A model generated the notes under the pieces. That model was not told the DNA's origin and searched no databases. It was given only the letters and a program-made list of their open reading frames with translations. The translations under genes were made by a program, and so were the position numbers. A stretch of DNA of 64,000 nucleotides from Richelia sinica FACHB-800 (GTDB lineage Bacteria; Cyanobacteriota; Cyanobacteriia; Cyanobacteriales; Nostocaceae): positions 186,001 to 250,000 of the forward strand of contig NZ_JACJTT010000002.1 in the NCBI RefSeq assembly GCF_014698825.1. Reading direction: 5' to 3'. Shown piece by piece: positions 37,737 to 47,977 of this stretch (positions are counted from its first letter, which is position 1; each line of letters begins with the position of its first letter).

Positions 37737-38038
37737 AAATACCGGGAACAGGGAACAGGGGGAATGGGAACTACAATTACAAGATTTTGCCAATAGTCTC
37801 TCACAGTAGCTAGAGCTAGAGGGTAACAAATTTAAACTCTTTCCCTGTTACCCCTATTTCCCCCATCAAGGAATGATTCACCCCACCCGCCCACAGCTAA
37901 AATGAGAGACCTGTATTAGGCTATACATAGCAGCTAAAAATTATAGATGTAAATCAATTCCTCAGGTGGCTATCAGCCATAGAATAGTTACTGAAGAAAG
38001 TTTTTCAGTTGCTGGATGGTTGTTGCGAGGAAAATCTC

Positions 38039-38383
38039 TTGAGCAGAATATTATTGATTTTAGTATGGGCGATCGCTCTATTTAACCTTATATTTATTCA
38101 TCCAGCTATAGCCGCAGAAACATCGAACGGAAGCAAAATATTTAACTCTAACTGTGCTGCGTGTCACATAGGCGGGGCAAATATCCTGATTGAACAGAAA
38201 ACTTTGCACAAAGAAGCATTATCAAAATACTTAGAAAATTATCAACAGGAGCCGTTACAGGCTATTATTCATCAAGTCCAAAATGGTAAAGGGGCAATGC
38301 CTGCTTTCAAAGATAAGTTAACTGCCCAAGAAATTTTAGAAGTAGCAGGTTACGTGTTTCAGAAATCAGAAACAGGTTGGTAG
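38039..38383 (+). CDS. Cytochrome c6-like protein
   Basis: Lumenal c-type cytochrome of about 114 residues. I choose TTG at 38039 because GAGG lies 8 bases upstream at 38027-38030 and it places the signal peptide (MSRILLILVWAIALFNLIFI) at the N-terminus; a TTG at 38009 would add a Cys-containing decapeptide before it. Haem site CAACH; the Met ligand is in GKGAMPAFKDKL, as in c6. Differs from classical PetJ in the segment YLENYQQEPLQAIIH, so it may be a c6B/c6C-type paralogue rather than the main carrier. Lies downstream of petE after about 300 bases. Confidence 0.88.
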   Translation: MSRILLILVWAIALFNLIFIHPAIAAETSNGSKIFNSNCAACHIGGANILIEQKTLHKEALSKYLENYQQEPLQAIIHQVQNGKGAMPAFKDKLTAQEILEVAGYVFQKSETGW

Positions 38384-38571
38384 CCACTTTTTCTACCATC
38401 TAAGTTGCAGGCAATAGTTTTAGGTTCTACTGAGATGTCGATTAAAATATGAGCATCTGTTGAGCAGATTGCGCCAACATTTATTAACTTGATAGATGCT
38501 CTAAATTGATCAAGGCAATTTGCAATTTTTTGAGCATTAATTAAAGTAGTAGAAGCTAAACACATTGATTT

Positions 38572-41007
38572 ATGGTACTCCCACAGGAATTTCATATTTC
38601 CGTAACCCTGGTAGGACAAAATGACTACTTGGTGCGGACGGAACAAGTCGCACCTGGGGTGCCATTGGCAGAGGAATTGGTAACTTGGCCTGTGGCTGAG
38701 TGGTTAGCGACGGCAGGAAATTTAATCAATGACCCATTGCAATCAGTATTGCAGGGAGACATGTTTGCCATTAACTCAGTCAATTTGGTCGCGTTAGGTC
38801 AGCAATTATATAACGCCCTATTTCAAGGGACTCTCAGGGATAGTTGGATTACCGCCCAAGGAATTGCTCAAAATCAACAACAGGTACTGCGGTTGCGGCT
38901 AGGGCTAAAGGATACTCGTTTAGCTAGTTTACCTTGGGAAGTGATGCACGCAGGAGATCGCCCCCTCGCTACCGGTCCCTATATCGCTTTCTCTCGCTAT
39001 CAAAGTGGAATACCAGCAGCTTCTCTACCCACCCATAAAACCCCAACTTCCCAGGACACAAAAGGGGTCAAGGTCTTGATGGTGATTTCTGCACCCACTG
39101 ATCAAGTCCGACTAGATTTACTTAAACAAGAAGCTATTAACCTGCAAGCAGAATTGCATCGACAACCCTCTAGATTAGGGACAGACAACCAGTATGTACC
39201 GGAAATCGAATTGACAGTTCTTGACCAACCAGGGCGGGAAGAACTCACCCAAGCCTTAGAACAGGGAAGATATCATATTCTCCATTACTCTGGCCATAGC
39301 AATGTGGGGGCCAATGGAGGGGAAATTTATCTAGTTAGTCGCAAAACTGGTCTGACAGAAATCCTGAGTGGCGACGATTTGGCAGGGTTGTTAGTCAATA
39401 ACAATATCCAGATGGCAGTGTTTAATTCCTGCTTAGGGGCTTATAGTGCTAAATCTGATGGGGCTGGAGATACAGCGGAAAGGAACCTGACAGAAAGTTT
39501 GGTCAAACGAGGTATTAGAAGTGTCTTGGCCATGTCAGAAAGAATTCCTGATGAAGTAGCACTGACATTAACACAACTGTTTTACCGGAACCTAAACCAA
39601 GGGTATTCATTAGATTTGTGTGTGAGTAGAGTCAGACAGGGGTTAATTTCTGCCTATGGTTCTCACCAAATGTACTGGGCATTACCAGTATTGTACTTGC
39701 AAAGGGAGTTTGACGGCTTTTTGACCGCCCAAGGAAGTGGATCTGGTCATGGTGAGTTACTGAATGAATATCAGATACCTGTAGTATCAACAACCAATTC
39801 CTTCTATTCTCCTTTGGTTGATGACATCGAGATGACGGCTAGTTTTGATAGCGACCCTTTGGGGTTAGATTGGGTGGGTGAAGATGCTTGGGATGATTTA
39901 GGCAATGACATCGAATATGATGAATCCAGTTATGACGAAGATTCTGCTATTGTTTCCGATTTATTACGCCAATTAAATCACCCCTCAGAGGTCACTGACA
40001 GCACCTTGACGGCAGAGTTATTACAGCCCCAGGATGATGAGGAGGATATGCAGGTGATGAAGGTGGAAGAGGCTTTAAGTTTGTGGGGTGAAACTCCCGC
40101 TTCCGCAGCACCTACGGTTTTAGATTTAGAAACGCCACCTCTTACTTCTTCCTTGCCGCCATCAAACCGTCCCAAAAGACCGAAAAAAAGACCTATATGG
40201 AAAATTATCGGTGTTGTGGGTAGTAGTGCGATCGCCCTAACTTTAGTTATTAGTTGGTGGCAATATCGAAATTCGGGAATCATCGCCGATATTCCTACCA
40301 TTCCCACAGAAAATTTAGCCCAACAGAACCATAAACCCATCAATTTACAAACATCCCCAACGGGAATGGTAACAGCATCTGCCACAGCACTGTTGAGTCA
40401 AGGCAATTTACAAGCAGGACTAGAAGCCGTAGATGCGCTACTCAGTCGTGGCGCTTTAGCCGATGCAGAAACAGCCTTAGATTTAATTCCTCCACGATTA
40501 CGTCAAGATGCGGAAGTCAACTTTTTGCGGGGCCGTTTGGCTTGGCAATTAGTCCAGAAAGGAGAAGAAAAATATAGTATTGATGATGCCCGTCGTTACT
40601 GGGAAGTGGCAGTACGAGACCGACCAGATTCGGTTGTGTATAACAATGCTTTGGGTTTTGCTTATTATGCGGAAGGAAACTTAAATCGGGCGAATGATGC
40701 CTGGTTCAAAGCCTTGAATTTAGCCCTCAACTCCCAGCAAAATACTAGTTCTAGTACAGCCAGCCAAATTGAAATTCCCTCGGAAGCATTAACTGCCTAT
40801 GCTGGATTAGCCTTGGGTTTGTATAAATCAGCTAATAATCAAGATAGTAGCAAGCAACAACAATATATTAATGAAGCGATTAAGCTCAGACAAATGGTGA
40901 TTCAGAAAGAGCCAGTAAATTTTACCGTAGACAAATTATCTCATAATTGGCTGTGGACTGAACAGGCGATCGCTGATTGGCGTTCTTTATTACAAACAAA
41001 TCAATAG
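38572..41007 (+). CDS. CHAT-domain protease-like protein with membrane segment and TPRs
   Basis: Protein of 811 residues. The N-terminal ~390 residues form a CHAT domain, a caspase-like cysteine peptidase fold. The catalytic pair is H242 (in HYSGHSN) and C287 (in FNSCLGAYS), 45 residues apart. An acidic linker, a membrane helix at about residues 545-563 (IIGVVGSSAIALTLVISWW) and a C-terminal TPR-like region (VVYNNALGFAYYAEGNLNRA) follow. The protease end would be cytoplasmic and the TPRs periplasmic, or the reverse. No gasdermin or other known CHAT target gene is adjacent. ATG start. Upstream spacer is about 190 bases. Confidence 0.85.
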   Translation: MVLPQEFHISVTLVGQNDYLVRTEQVAPGVPLAEELVTWPVAEWLATAGNLINDPLQSVLQGDMFAINSVNLVALGQQLYNALFQGTLRDSWITAQGIAQNQQQVLRLRLGLKDTRLASLPWEVMHAGDRPLATGPYIAFSRYQSGIPAASLPTHKTPTSQDTKGVKVLMVISAPTDQVRLDLLKQEAINLQAELHRQPSRLGTDNQYVPEIELTVLDQPGREELTQALEQGRYHILHYSGHSNVGANGGEIYLVSRKTGLTEILSGDDLAGLLVNNNIQMAVFNSCLGAYSAKSDGAGDTAERNLTESLVKRGIRSVLAMSERIPDEVALTLTQLFYRNLNQGYSLDLCVSRVRQGLISAYGSHQMYWALPVLYLQREFDGFLTAQGSGSGHGELLNEYQIPVVSTTNSFYSPLVDDIEMTASFDSDPLGLDWVGEDAWDDLGNDIEYDESSYDEDSAIVSDLLRQLNHPSEVTDSTLTAELLQPQDDEEDMQVMKVEEALSLWGETPASAAPTVLDLETPPLTSSLPPSNRPKRPKKRPIWKIIGVVGSSAIALTLVISWWQYRNSGIIADIPTIPTENLAQQNHKPINLQTSPTGMVTASATALLSQGNLQAGLEAVDALLSRGALADAETALDLIPPRLRQDAEVNFLRGRLAWQLVQKGEEKYSIDDARRYWEVAVRDRPDSVVYNNALGFAYYAEGNLNRANDAWFKALNLALNSQQNTSSSTASQIEIPSEALTAYAGLALGLYKSANNQDSSKQQQYINEAIKLRQMVIQKEPVNFTVDKLSHNWLWTEQAIADWRSLLQTNQ

Positions 41008-41198
41008 AAATTCTTCAACTATTGGCAATCAAATTTTCTGCACCTCAACCACGACAAAATCAATTGACCTCAACGGTATCGACCAATATCTTCCCTTCCC
41101 AGTGTATCCTATTCAACTGAAAGGTTCCTTCTAGCTGTATAACTCTCTATTAAGTAGTGCTGTAGTTACAGCGTTAGACAACGAATCTGGTTAGATAG

Positions 41199-41573
<375 letters not shown>

Positions 41574-41703
41574 ATCCTACAGCAGGTAACAGGCAAGAAG
41601 AAACAGAAAAATGGAAAATCTCTTGGTACATAGATTTGTTCTTAAATTTCTTGCCTCATTTACCTAAAATTTGCTGTCGGGTCTATCTGCTATTATCTGA
41701 TTT

Positions 41704-41746
41704 GGCGTTGCTGAACGGTAATTGTGGGAAATCAGCAGCGCCTTTA
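41704..41746 (+). terminator. Hairpin downstream of glnB
   Basis: 11-bp stem GGCGTTGCTGA/TCAGCAGCGCC (one T-G wobble) with a 17-base loop, followed by TTTAT. Confidence 0.7.
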
Positions 41747-41890
41747 TAGATACAGCAGGTGACACTATCGCTAATGCTGCACGAACGGTTTAGCGATCAG
41801 ACTCCACGGTTATCAAGTTTCAACTACGCTTAACTACCGCGTAGTTGATATACAGTGCATCCCAGGGTACAGGAGACAGTGTCAACAGAC

Positions 41891-41943
41891 TTTGGGTATC
41901 TAAGTTTTAGTTAATGTCCCAACTGCCTTGTCCACAGCTATCA
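41891..41943 (+). repeat. Dispersed repeat, copy 1
   Basis: Starts TTTGGGTATCTAAGTTTTAG and is closely matched by 54596-54652, with small substitutions and a short gap. Both copies lie next to GTGACAG-type sequence. Confidence 0.7.
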
Positions 41944-42390
41944 ATGATCAGTTGAGTAATTTTCATAATTGCACAATTGCAAATTTACCTATATATCTGC
42001 TGTTTCTCATTAAACTCAATTATTGATCAAAAACTGGCGACTTGATAGACTATTGTTGATTTTCATCGCGGTACAAGCTTTTTGAATACTGAATTTTTAA
42101 GTTTGACCATATGTTGAGGTTGATACGGCAAAAATAGCAATTATTACTTATAGTCATTCTCCATAATTTATGAGAGGATATGTTGCTAATTATCTAAATA
42201 ACCGATACAACAAATTTTTAAATTAAATTTGATTAATATACATTAATTTACAATCATTATTGTCCGAAAAATTAACCTCTGCAACTGTAATTAATATCTA
42301 TGCTCATGGGAAAAATAATTGTAGGAGTCTAATAGTTGTTACTATGACAGCCTAGTCCAGGAGACTAATTGAGGAGTAACTAAAATTATT

Positions 42391-42951
42391 ATGTCTAATT
42401 TTTATTCAGGCTCAACTATGCACGGTGGGGATATGGTTGGGAGTCAAAACAAACAGCAGTTGCTCGTACAGGGAGAAGTTTTAGTAGAAACGCGATCGCA
42501 TAATACCTGGGGTGGTGCAGTCACAGCTTGGATATATTTACCCCTAGTTCGCTCCCATGTATGGCAAAAACTTACAGATTACCCTCGATGGGTACAGTAT
42601 TTTCCCGATGTCACCAAAAGTGAAATTATATCCAAGGGAGATGGGAAATATCTGTATCAAGTAGGTCAAAAAGCCTTTTTATTTTTTACTGCTCAAGTAG
42701 AAATTTACCTCAACGTTGTCGAAGTGCTAGGACAGCAAATCCAATTCCGCTTCTTAAAAGGCTCTTTTGAAGACTTTAACGCCCATTTAGAGTTAAAAGA
42801 CATGGGAAATGGGACTTTGATCACCTATAAAGTTCAAGCTACACCGAATATTCCTATCCCCTCAATTTTTATTCAACAATCTATGAATCACGAGTTACCA
42901 GCTAACCTCCGCAAAATGCGACAGGTGCTTTGTAACGAATCGGGTTCATAA
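42391..42951 (+). CDS. SRPBCC/START-like (cyclase/dehydrase) protein
   Basis: Soluble protein of 186 residues. The motif TAWIYLPLVRSHVWQKLTDYPRWVQYFPDV and the later strand pattern are typical of the polyketide cyclase/dehydrase START-like family that binds hydrophobic ligands. No catalytic role can be assigned. ATG chosen; an in-frame ATG ten codons later is possible. Followed about 130 bases later by aspA on the same strand, with a dispersed repeat between. Confidence 0.8.
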   Translation: MSNFYSGSTMHGGDMVGSQNKQQLLVQGEVLVETRSHNTWGGAVTAWIYLPLVRSHVWQKLTDYPRWVQYFPDVTKSEIISKGDGKYLYQVGQKAFLFFTAQVEIYLNVVEVLGQQIQFRFLKGSFEDFNAHLELKDMGNGTLITYKVQATPNIPIPSIFIQQSMNHELPANLRKMRQVLCNESGS

Positions 42952-42975
42952 AAGAAGAAGACAGGAGTTCAGGAG

Positions 42976-43001
42976 TATGCCTACGGCACGCTGCGCGAAC
43001 A
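42976..43001 (-). repeat. Dispersed CGC-GCAGCG-type repeat, inverted copy
   Basis: TATGCCTACGGCACGCTGCG is the reverse complement of the repeat found at 59731-59755 and related sites. Noncoding. Confidence 0.75.
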
Positions 43002-43080
43002 GAAGTTCTAAACTGAAAATTTCGGCTTTTGGTCTATCTGCATGGGATGATCTGTATTTTGAGATTATCCTTCCCAGATT

Positions 43081-44490
43081 ATGACCAACAATACAGATTT
43101 TCGCATTGAACGAGACTCGATGGGTGATCGCTCTATTCCTAGTAACGTTTATTACGGTATTCAAACCCTAAGAGCCATTGAAAACTTCGCCATCAGTGGA
43201 TTAAAGCCATTACCTACTTACGTAAATGCTTGTTTATATATTAAAAAAGCTACAGCTATTGTCAATGGTGAATTAGGCTGTATTCCCCAAGATATCAGTC
43301 AGGCTATTATCCAAGCGACCGATGAAATCTTGGCAGGAAATTTACGGGATCAGTTTGTGGTGGATGTCTATCAAGCAGGTGCAGGAACTTCCCACCACAT
43401 GAACGTCAACGAAGTTCTAGCCAACCGGGCCCTAGAAATTCTCGGTGATGAAAAAGGCAACTATAAACGAGTCAGTCCTAACGACCATGTAAACTATGGA
43501 CAGTCCACCAATGATGTAATTCCTACAGCCATTCGCATCGGTGGTTTATTAGCCTTGACCAACACTCTCCATCCAGCTTTAGAAGCAGCTATTTTAGCCC
43601 TGGAAGCCAAAGCCAACGAATTTCAAGATATCGTCAAATCTGGTAGAACTCACCTCCAGGACGCTGTACCTGTGCGCTTAGGTGAAAATTTCCGGGCCTG
43701 GGCTTACATCCTCACCGAACATCAAAACCGTATTTATACCGCCTCCGGGGATTTGATGGTGCTGGGTTTAGGTGGAAGTGCAGCGGGAACTGGTTTAAAT
43801 ACCCATCCTCAATATCGTGGCCGTGTAGTGGAGGTACTTTCCGAATTACTCAACATTCCTCTGGAACCTACACCCCATCTCATGGCTGCCATGCAAAGTA
43901 TGGCCCCTTTTGTCAATGTTTCCGGTGCTATTCGTAACTTAGCTCAAGATTTAGTGAAAATATCCCATGACCTACGGTTGATGGACTCTGGCCCCAAAAC
44001 TGGATTTAAAGAAATTCAATTACCACCTGTTCAGCCTGGTTCGTCCATAATGCCAGGGAAATATAACCCAGTCATGGCAGAGATGACATCAATGGTTTGT
44101 TTTCAAGTCATGGGTTACGACAATGCGATCGCCCTAGCTGCCCAAGCTGGACAATTAGAATTAAATGTGATGATGCCCCTCATTGCCTACGACCTCATTC
44201 ACAGCATCGAAATCCTGGGTAATACCATTTCCTCCCTGACCCAACGCTGTATCCAAGGCATTACTGCTAACCAAGAACGGTGTGTAGCCTATGCGGAAGG
44301 TAGTTTAGCCCTAGTCACTGCCCTCAATACCCATATTGGTTATCTCAATGCTGCCGCTGTGGCGAAAGAATCTTTAGAAACCGGCAAATCATTGCGACAG
44401 ATAGTTTTAGAAAAAGGGTTAATGACCGAGGCAGACTTAGCCACTGTGTTAGATTTAGAACAAATGAGCGCTATTCTGCCCCTAAGTTAG
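43081..44490 (+). CDS. aspA: Aspartate ammonia-lyase
   Basis: Enzyme of 469 residues converting aspartate to fumarate and ammonium; fumarase/aspartase superfamily. Motifs: YYGIQTLRAIENF, GAGTSHHMNVNEVLANRA, NYGQSTNDVIPT, KSGRTHLQDAVP, and signature GSSIMPGKYNPVMAEM with the catalytic Ser loop. The FKEIQLP and TSHHMN regions favour aspartase over fumarase. Length is normal for the family. ATG start. The DUF362 gene follows after 27 bases, so they are likely an operon. Confidence 0.93.
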   Translation: MTNNTDFRIERDSMGDRSIPSNVYYGIQTLRAIENFAISGLKPLPTYVNACLYIKKATAIVNGELGCIPQDISQAIIQATDEILAGNLRDQFVVDVYQAGAGTSHHMNVNEVLANRALEILGDEKGNYKRVSPNDHVNYGQSTNDVIPTAIRIGGLLALTNTLHPALEAAILALEAKANEFQDIVKSGRTHLQDAVPVRLGENFRAWAYILTEHQNRIYTASGDLMVLGLGGSAAGTGLNTHPQYRGRVVEVLSELLNIPLEPTPHLMAAMQSMAPFVNVSGAIRNLAQDLVKISHDLRLMDSGPKTGFKEIQLPPVQPGSSIMPGKYNPVMAEMTSMVCFQVMGYDNAIALAAQAGQLELNVMMPLIAYDLIHSIEILGNTISSLTQRCIQGITANQERCVAYAEGSLALVTALNTHIGYLNAAAVAKESLETGKSLRQIVLEKGLMTEADLATVLDLEQMSAILPLS

Positions 44491-44517
44491 TTATTAGCAA
44501 TAATTGCCATTTTTTCT

Positions 44518-45489
44518 ATGCAGACGCAAAAACCTTCCGTTAGTCTGATTCGGGCTACATCCTACGCACAAGATGCTTTAAGAGAATCTCTGACAACGCT
44601 GCTGGAACCTTTAGGAGGAATGGCAGCTTTCGTGAAACCAGGCGATCGCGTCCTGCTGAAACCCAACCTACTCACAGGTTCTCGCCCTACTAAAGAATGT
44701 ACTACCCGCCCTGAATTAGTAGCAGTGGTGGCGGAAATGGTGATAGCAGTTGGTGGTAAACCATTTTTAGGCGATAGTCCCGCTTTTGGTAGTGCTAAAG
44801 GAGTAGCAACTGCTAACGGTTATCTCCCCATAGCTGAAAAACTCAATTTACCCATAGTTGAATTCCACGGACAACGTTATCAAACAGTCAACGATAACTT
44901 TAACCATCTGCTACTGTGCAAAGAAGCAATGGAAGCAGATGTAGTGATCAATCTTCCCAAAGTTAAATCTCACATGCAACTGACCTTAACCTTGGGTGTA
45001 AAAAACCTGTTTGGTTGCGTCCCCGGCAAAATGAAAGCATGGTGGCACATGGAAGCAGGTAAAGATGCTAGTCGCTTTGGGGAAATGTTAGTAGAAACCG
45101 CTAGGGCTATTAATCCTAATCTCACCATCTTAGATGGCATCATCGGTCATGAGGGCAACGGCCCCAGTGGTGGTGAACCTCGTCATTTAGGGGTTTTAGC
45201 TGCATCAGCAGATGTATTTGCTTTAGACCGGGCTATGTTGGAAATTCTCCAAGTGTCACCCCAGCAAGTTCCCACCGTGGCTGCATCTCAAAGACTGGGC
45301 ATTTGTCCAGAAATTAAGAACATTGATTTTCCTTTGTTGTCACCAGATTTATTGCAAATAGCAGATTGGCAACTACCAGATAAACTTATGCCCATAGATT
45401 TTGCCCTCCCCCGCGTCATTAAATCCACATTTAGACATCTCTACATCAGATTTATTAAAGAACCAATGCGGGCCTATGGCAAAGGATAA
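44518..45489 (+). CDS. DUF362 family protein
   Basis: Protein of 323 residues. Motifs VKPGDRVLLKPNLL, LVAVVAEMVIAVGGKPFLGDSP, VVINLPKVKSHMQLTLTLGVKNLFG and GHEGNGPSGGEPRHLG are characteristic of DUF362. The family often carries a ferredoxin domain, which is absent here. Function not established. Second gene of the aspA operon, ending with a terminator about 120 bases downstream. Confidence 0.9.
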   Translation: MQTQKPSVSLIRATSYAQDALRESLTTLLEPLGGMAAFVKPGDRVLLKPNLLTGSRPTKECTTRPELVAVVAEMVIAVGGKPFLGDSPAFGSAKGVATANGYLPIAEKLNLPIVEFHGQRYQTVNDNFNHLLLCKEAMEADVVINLPKVKSHMQLTLTLGVKNLFGCVPGKMKAWWHMEAGKDASRFGEMLVETARAINPNLTILDGIIGHEGNGPSGGEPRHLGVLAASADVFALDRAMLEILQVSPQQVPTVAASQRLGICPEIKNIDFPLLSPDLLQIADWQLPDKLMPIDFALPRVIKSTFRHLYIRFIKEPMRAYGKG

Positions 45490-45610
45490 ATAGGTTTTTT
45501 AACCTTTTGTTAATTACAGGATAATCGGCATTTAATCAAATGCCAATTTAGTTACAGCGACTTTGATATTCACCAAGTAAGCTGTAAATACCCTCCGATT
45601 GCTTAACCAG

Positions 45611-45638
45611 ACCGCCCTAATTTAGCGGCGGTTTTTTT
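45611..45638 (+). terminator. Rho-independent terminator of aspA-DUF362 operon
   Basis: Stem ACCGCC/GGCGGT, extended by CTA/TAG inside, followed by a run of seven T. Confidence 0.88.
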
Positions 45639-46551
45639 CATGGGTTAAATATTAAATATTTTGCCATGTTGATACTCAAAGAGAAAATAATCTGGTAAAA
45701 ATCATCTTCTTACTAGACATAGACCTCTTAAATGATTCCTGCAAAAAATCCCTACAGAAAAAAGAGCCAATAGACATAATTTTTTCCCATCCAATCACTC
45801 AAATCACAACATTAATTTGTCATCAAGGAATAAAATCATAGAATTTTTGTTAGATAGGATACATTTTTTTGAGTCGATAAATGTGTGTTAAAAACATTAT
45901 TGTTATCCTTTCCTGTCCAAAATCTACCTATGTGCAGATTGACAATAATTAAGCAAAAATACTCAGGTGAAAACTAGAGGGCAAAAGATCGATTTTTTAC
46001 CTATAAGACAGAACTATCGCCCATATATCTCCTAGATTCTACTGTGAAACATATTAGAGAACAAAAAAATCTGCGGAATTGGTTATGCTGACGCTGTATC
46101 TTCTTTTAAGCCATGAACCTTACCTAAATTTCCTCAGTGGTTTTAAATTTTTTAATTTACCGGAGAACAGTGAGAGATGAACATAAACAGGCTTGAGGCA
46201 AGAATATGAGAATGTTATAATTCTTAACAATTAATAAAAGATAGTTATTTTCACAATTTTCATGGTCTATAAAAAGTGATAATTAATGCTTGCTCCCATA
46301 AATATCTCGCCAATCGTCCTGAAATAAATACGGTGATCATCGGCAAAAATAAATTCAAAAAACCAGGATTATATGTTTATGAAGACCTTTGTCACCAAAA
46401 TATCATGTATCACCACCGATTATGCCAGTTGTGAAACTGGAGTAGATTTTTTCCTGATACATGACTGACCAACAAAAAAATCGCTAAAATAGTATTGAGA
46501 CTCTTTTTGAGAGAGTCAAACGATAAGTGCTCTGACCAATAAAAATTTTGT
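45639..46551. other. Large gene-poor AT-rich spacer
   Basis: Over 900 bases with no supported gene on either strand, few HIP1 sites and long A/T tracts. It precedes a small membrane-protein gene. A small RNA or a long regulatory region cannot be excluded. Confidence 0.4.
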
Positions 46552-46740
46552 ATGAATTCAAATAGCCAGTCTGCCAATTCTCCCGATACATATTCCCATC
46601 GTTGGGCAGACATTGTGGGAACAGCGATCGCTCTCTTAACCCTGACTTTACCTGTATTTATCATTGCTCACTATTCATCACAAAATGCTCAGGAAAATCC
46701 GTCATCCCTCAGTTATCACCTATCTAAAAGCCAAGTTTGA
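46552..46740 (+). CDS. Small single-pass membrane protein
   Basis: Protein of 62 residues with a hydrophilic start (Asn/Ser-rich), one membrane segment (IVGTAIALLTLTLPVFIIAHY) and a polar tail. ATG start; contains a HIP1 octamer in the coding part, which is typical of genes here. A hairpin (46791-46817) and a strong terminator lie downstream. Function unknown. The minus-strand overlapping frame is less plausible. Confidence 0.6.
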   Translation: MNSNSQSANSPDTYSHRWADIVGTAIALLTLTLPVFIIAHYSSQNAQENPSSLSYHLSKSQV

Positions 46741-46790
46741 ATCAATCCACCGTTGAAGTTTAACTCAATTTCCTTTCACTACTATCTCCA

Positions 46791-46817
46791 GGGTAGTCCT
46801 CAATGGGTGAACTACCC
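46791..46817. repeat. Hairpin GGGTAGT/ACTACCC
   Basis: Perfect 7-bp inverted repeat around a 13-base loop, 50 bases after the small-protein stop codon. No T run follows. Confidence 0.45.
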
Positions 46818-46876
46818 AAAAACTTAGTAGGCTAATCTCACGCACAAGACATAAAAAAGCAAATTTTGATATTTCC

Positions 46877-46911
46877 AGCGTTGCAGAAAAGTGTCAGCAA
46901 CGCTTTTTTAA
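46877..46911 (+). terminator. Strong Rho-independent terminator
   Basis: Perfect 8-bp stem AGCGTTGC/GCAACGCT with a 12-base loop followed by seven T. Probably ends the small-protein transcript. Confidence 0.88.
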
Positions 46912-46979
46912 TTGATGCTAGTAATAACAAAGAGAATGCTAGGATAAGTTTAAAGATTAAATAATTTAATTTTTTGTTT

Positions 46980-47277
46980 ATATTCAATCTGCTGCTCCCA
47001 TTTGGGTTAAGGCTGAGAGACTTTGGCTAGTCCATCTCCAAACTGACCGGGGTTTTGGATATCCAGACCACCTTATGTGTTACCAATCAGGATGAGCAGA
47101 TGATTCTGCTCCTAAAACCCGAATTTTGCTAGGGAAGGGACATTTTGGGTGTAGCACTAACCAAATTTGCAACCTCCCATCTGGGCAAATTCTCTCGTAA
47201 ACATGGGCAGAGATACCTAATTGCCCTAAAATGCTACACGGGGAGCAAATAGTGTGCTACCTAAGTTAACTTTTAGC
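46980..47277 (+). other. Structured leader or small RNA region before ppa
   Basis: Several nested complementarities: ATTTGGGTT (47000-47008) with AACCCGAAT (47116-47124), a hairpin GAGCAG/CTGCTC around 47095-47112, a TGGATATCCA palindrome within GGT...ACC, and GGGCAAATT with AATTGCCC around 47193-47234. No protein frame. It could be a long ppa 5' leader or an independent RNA. Confidence 0.4.
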
Positions 47278-47291
47278 GGAGGAGTTTTGTT

Positions 47292-47804
47292 GTGGATTTA
47301 TCCCTTATTCCTGCCCAACCTAAACCGGGTTTGATCAACGTCCTGATTGAAATTCCTGGCGGGAGTAAAAATAAATACGAATTTGATAAGGATTTACAGG
47401 CATTTGCTCTCGACCGAGTTCTGTATTCTTCGGTGAAATATCCCTATGACTACGGTTTTATCCCCAATACTTTAGCTGATGATGGCGATCCATTAGATGG
47501 TATGGTAATAATGGATGAGCCAACATTCCCTGGTTGTGTCATTGCCGCAAGACCGATAGGTTTTCTGGAAATGATCGATGGTGGCGATCGCGATGAAAAA
47601 ATTCTTTGTGTTCCCGACAAAGATCCTCGCTACGTTAATGTAAAATCCTTAAAAGACGTAGCTCCACACCGCTTAGATGAAATTGCCGAATTTTTCCGTA
47701 GTTACAAAAACTTGGAAAAGAAAGTTACGGAAATACTTGGCTGGCAAGATGTGGACAGAGTCCTGCCCTTAGTAGAAAAGTCAGTTAAAGCTGCTAAAGG
47801 TTAA
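47292..47804 (+). CDS. ppa: Inorganic pyrophosphatase (family I)
   Basis: Cytoplasmic Mg2+-dependent enzyme of 170 residues hydrolysing pyrophosphate. Motifs: [35 protein letters not shown] (catalytic Asp cluster) and [15 protein letters not shown] start at 47292 is chosen because GGAGGAG ends seven bases upstream. Preceded by an unusually structured spacer. Followed after about 170 bases by panD. Confidence 0.96.
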   Translation: MDLSLIPAQPKPGLINVLIEIPGGSKNKYEFDKDLQAFALDRVLYSSVKYPYDYGFIPNTLADDGDPLDGMVIMDEPTFPGCVIAARPIGFLEMIDGGDRDEKILCVPDKDPRYVNVKSLKDVAPHRLDEIAEFFRSYKNLEKKVTEILGWQDVDRVLPLVEKSVKAAKG

Positions 47805-47977
47805 AAAACTAGGTAGGTAATTGGGTAATGGGTTATGAATAGGAGTGTATTTATATTCCTAATCACCCATCACCAACTGTAAAATTACTACCATGGTCAG
47901 CCAGGGCAAAAAAACGCCCTCAAATTAGCTGACAAAACTTTCACCATTCTCGCTAGTAGAGAAAAACTGAGACTCAA

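Larger units (their letters stand above)
41574..42390. other. Long spacer after glnB
   Basis: About 815 bases. Contains the glnB terminator, a dispersed repeat at 41891-41943 also found at 54596-54652, and an AT-rich promoter region for the next gene. No gene supported. Confidence 0.45.

Noticed and set aside
46980-47130. Possible TPP riboswitch (CTGAGA present)
   Set aside because: The second conserved element (GAACCTGAT-like) and thiamine genes are absent.
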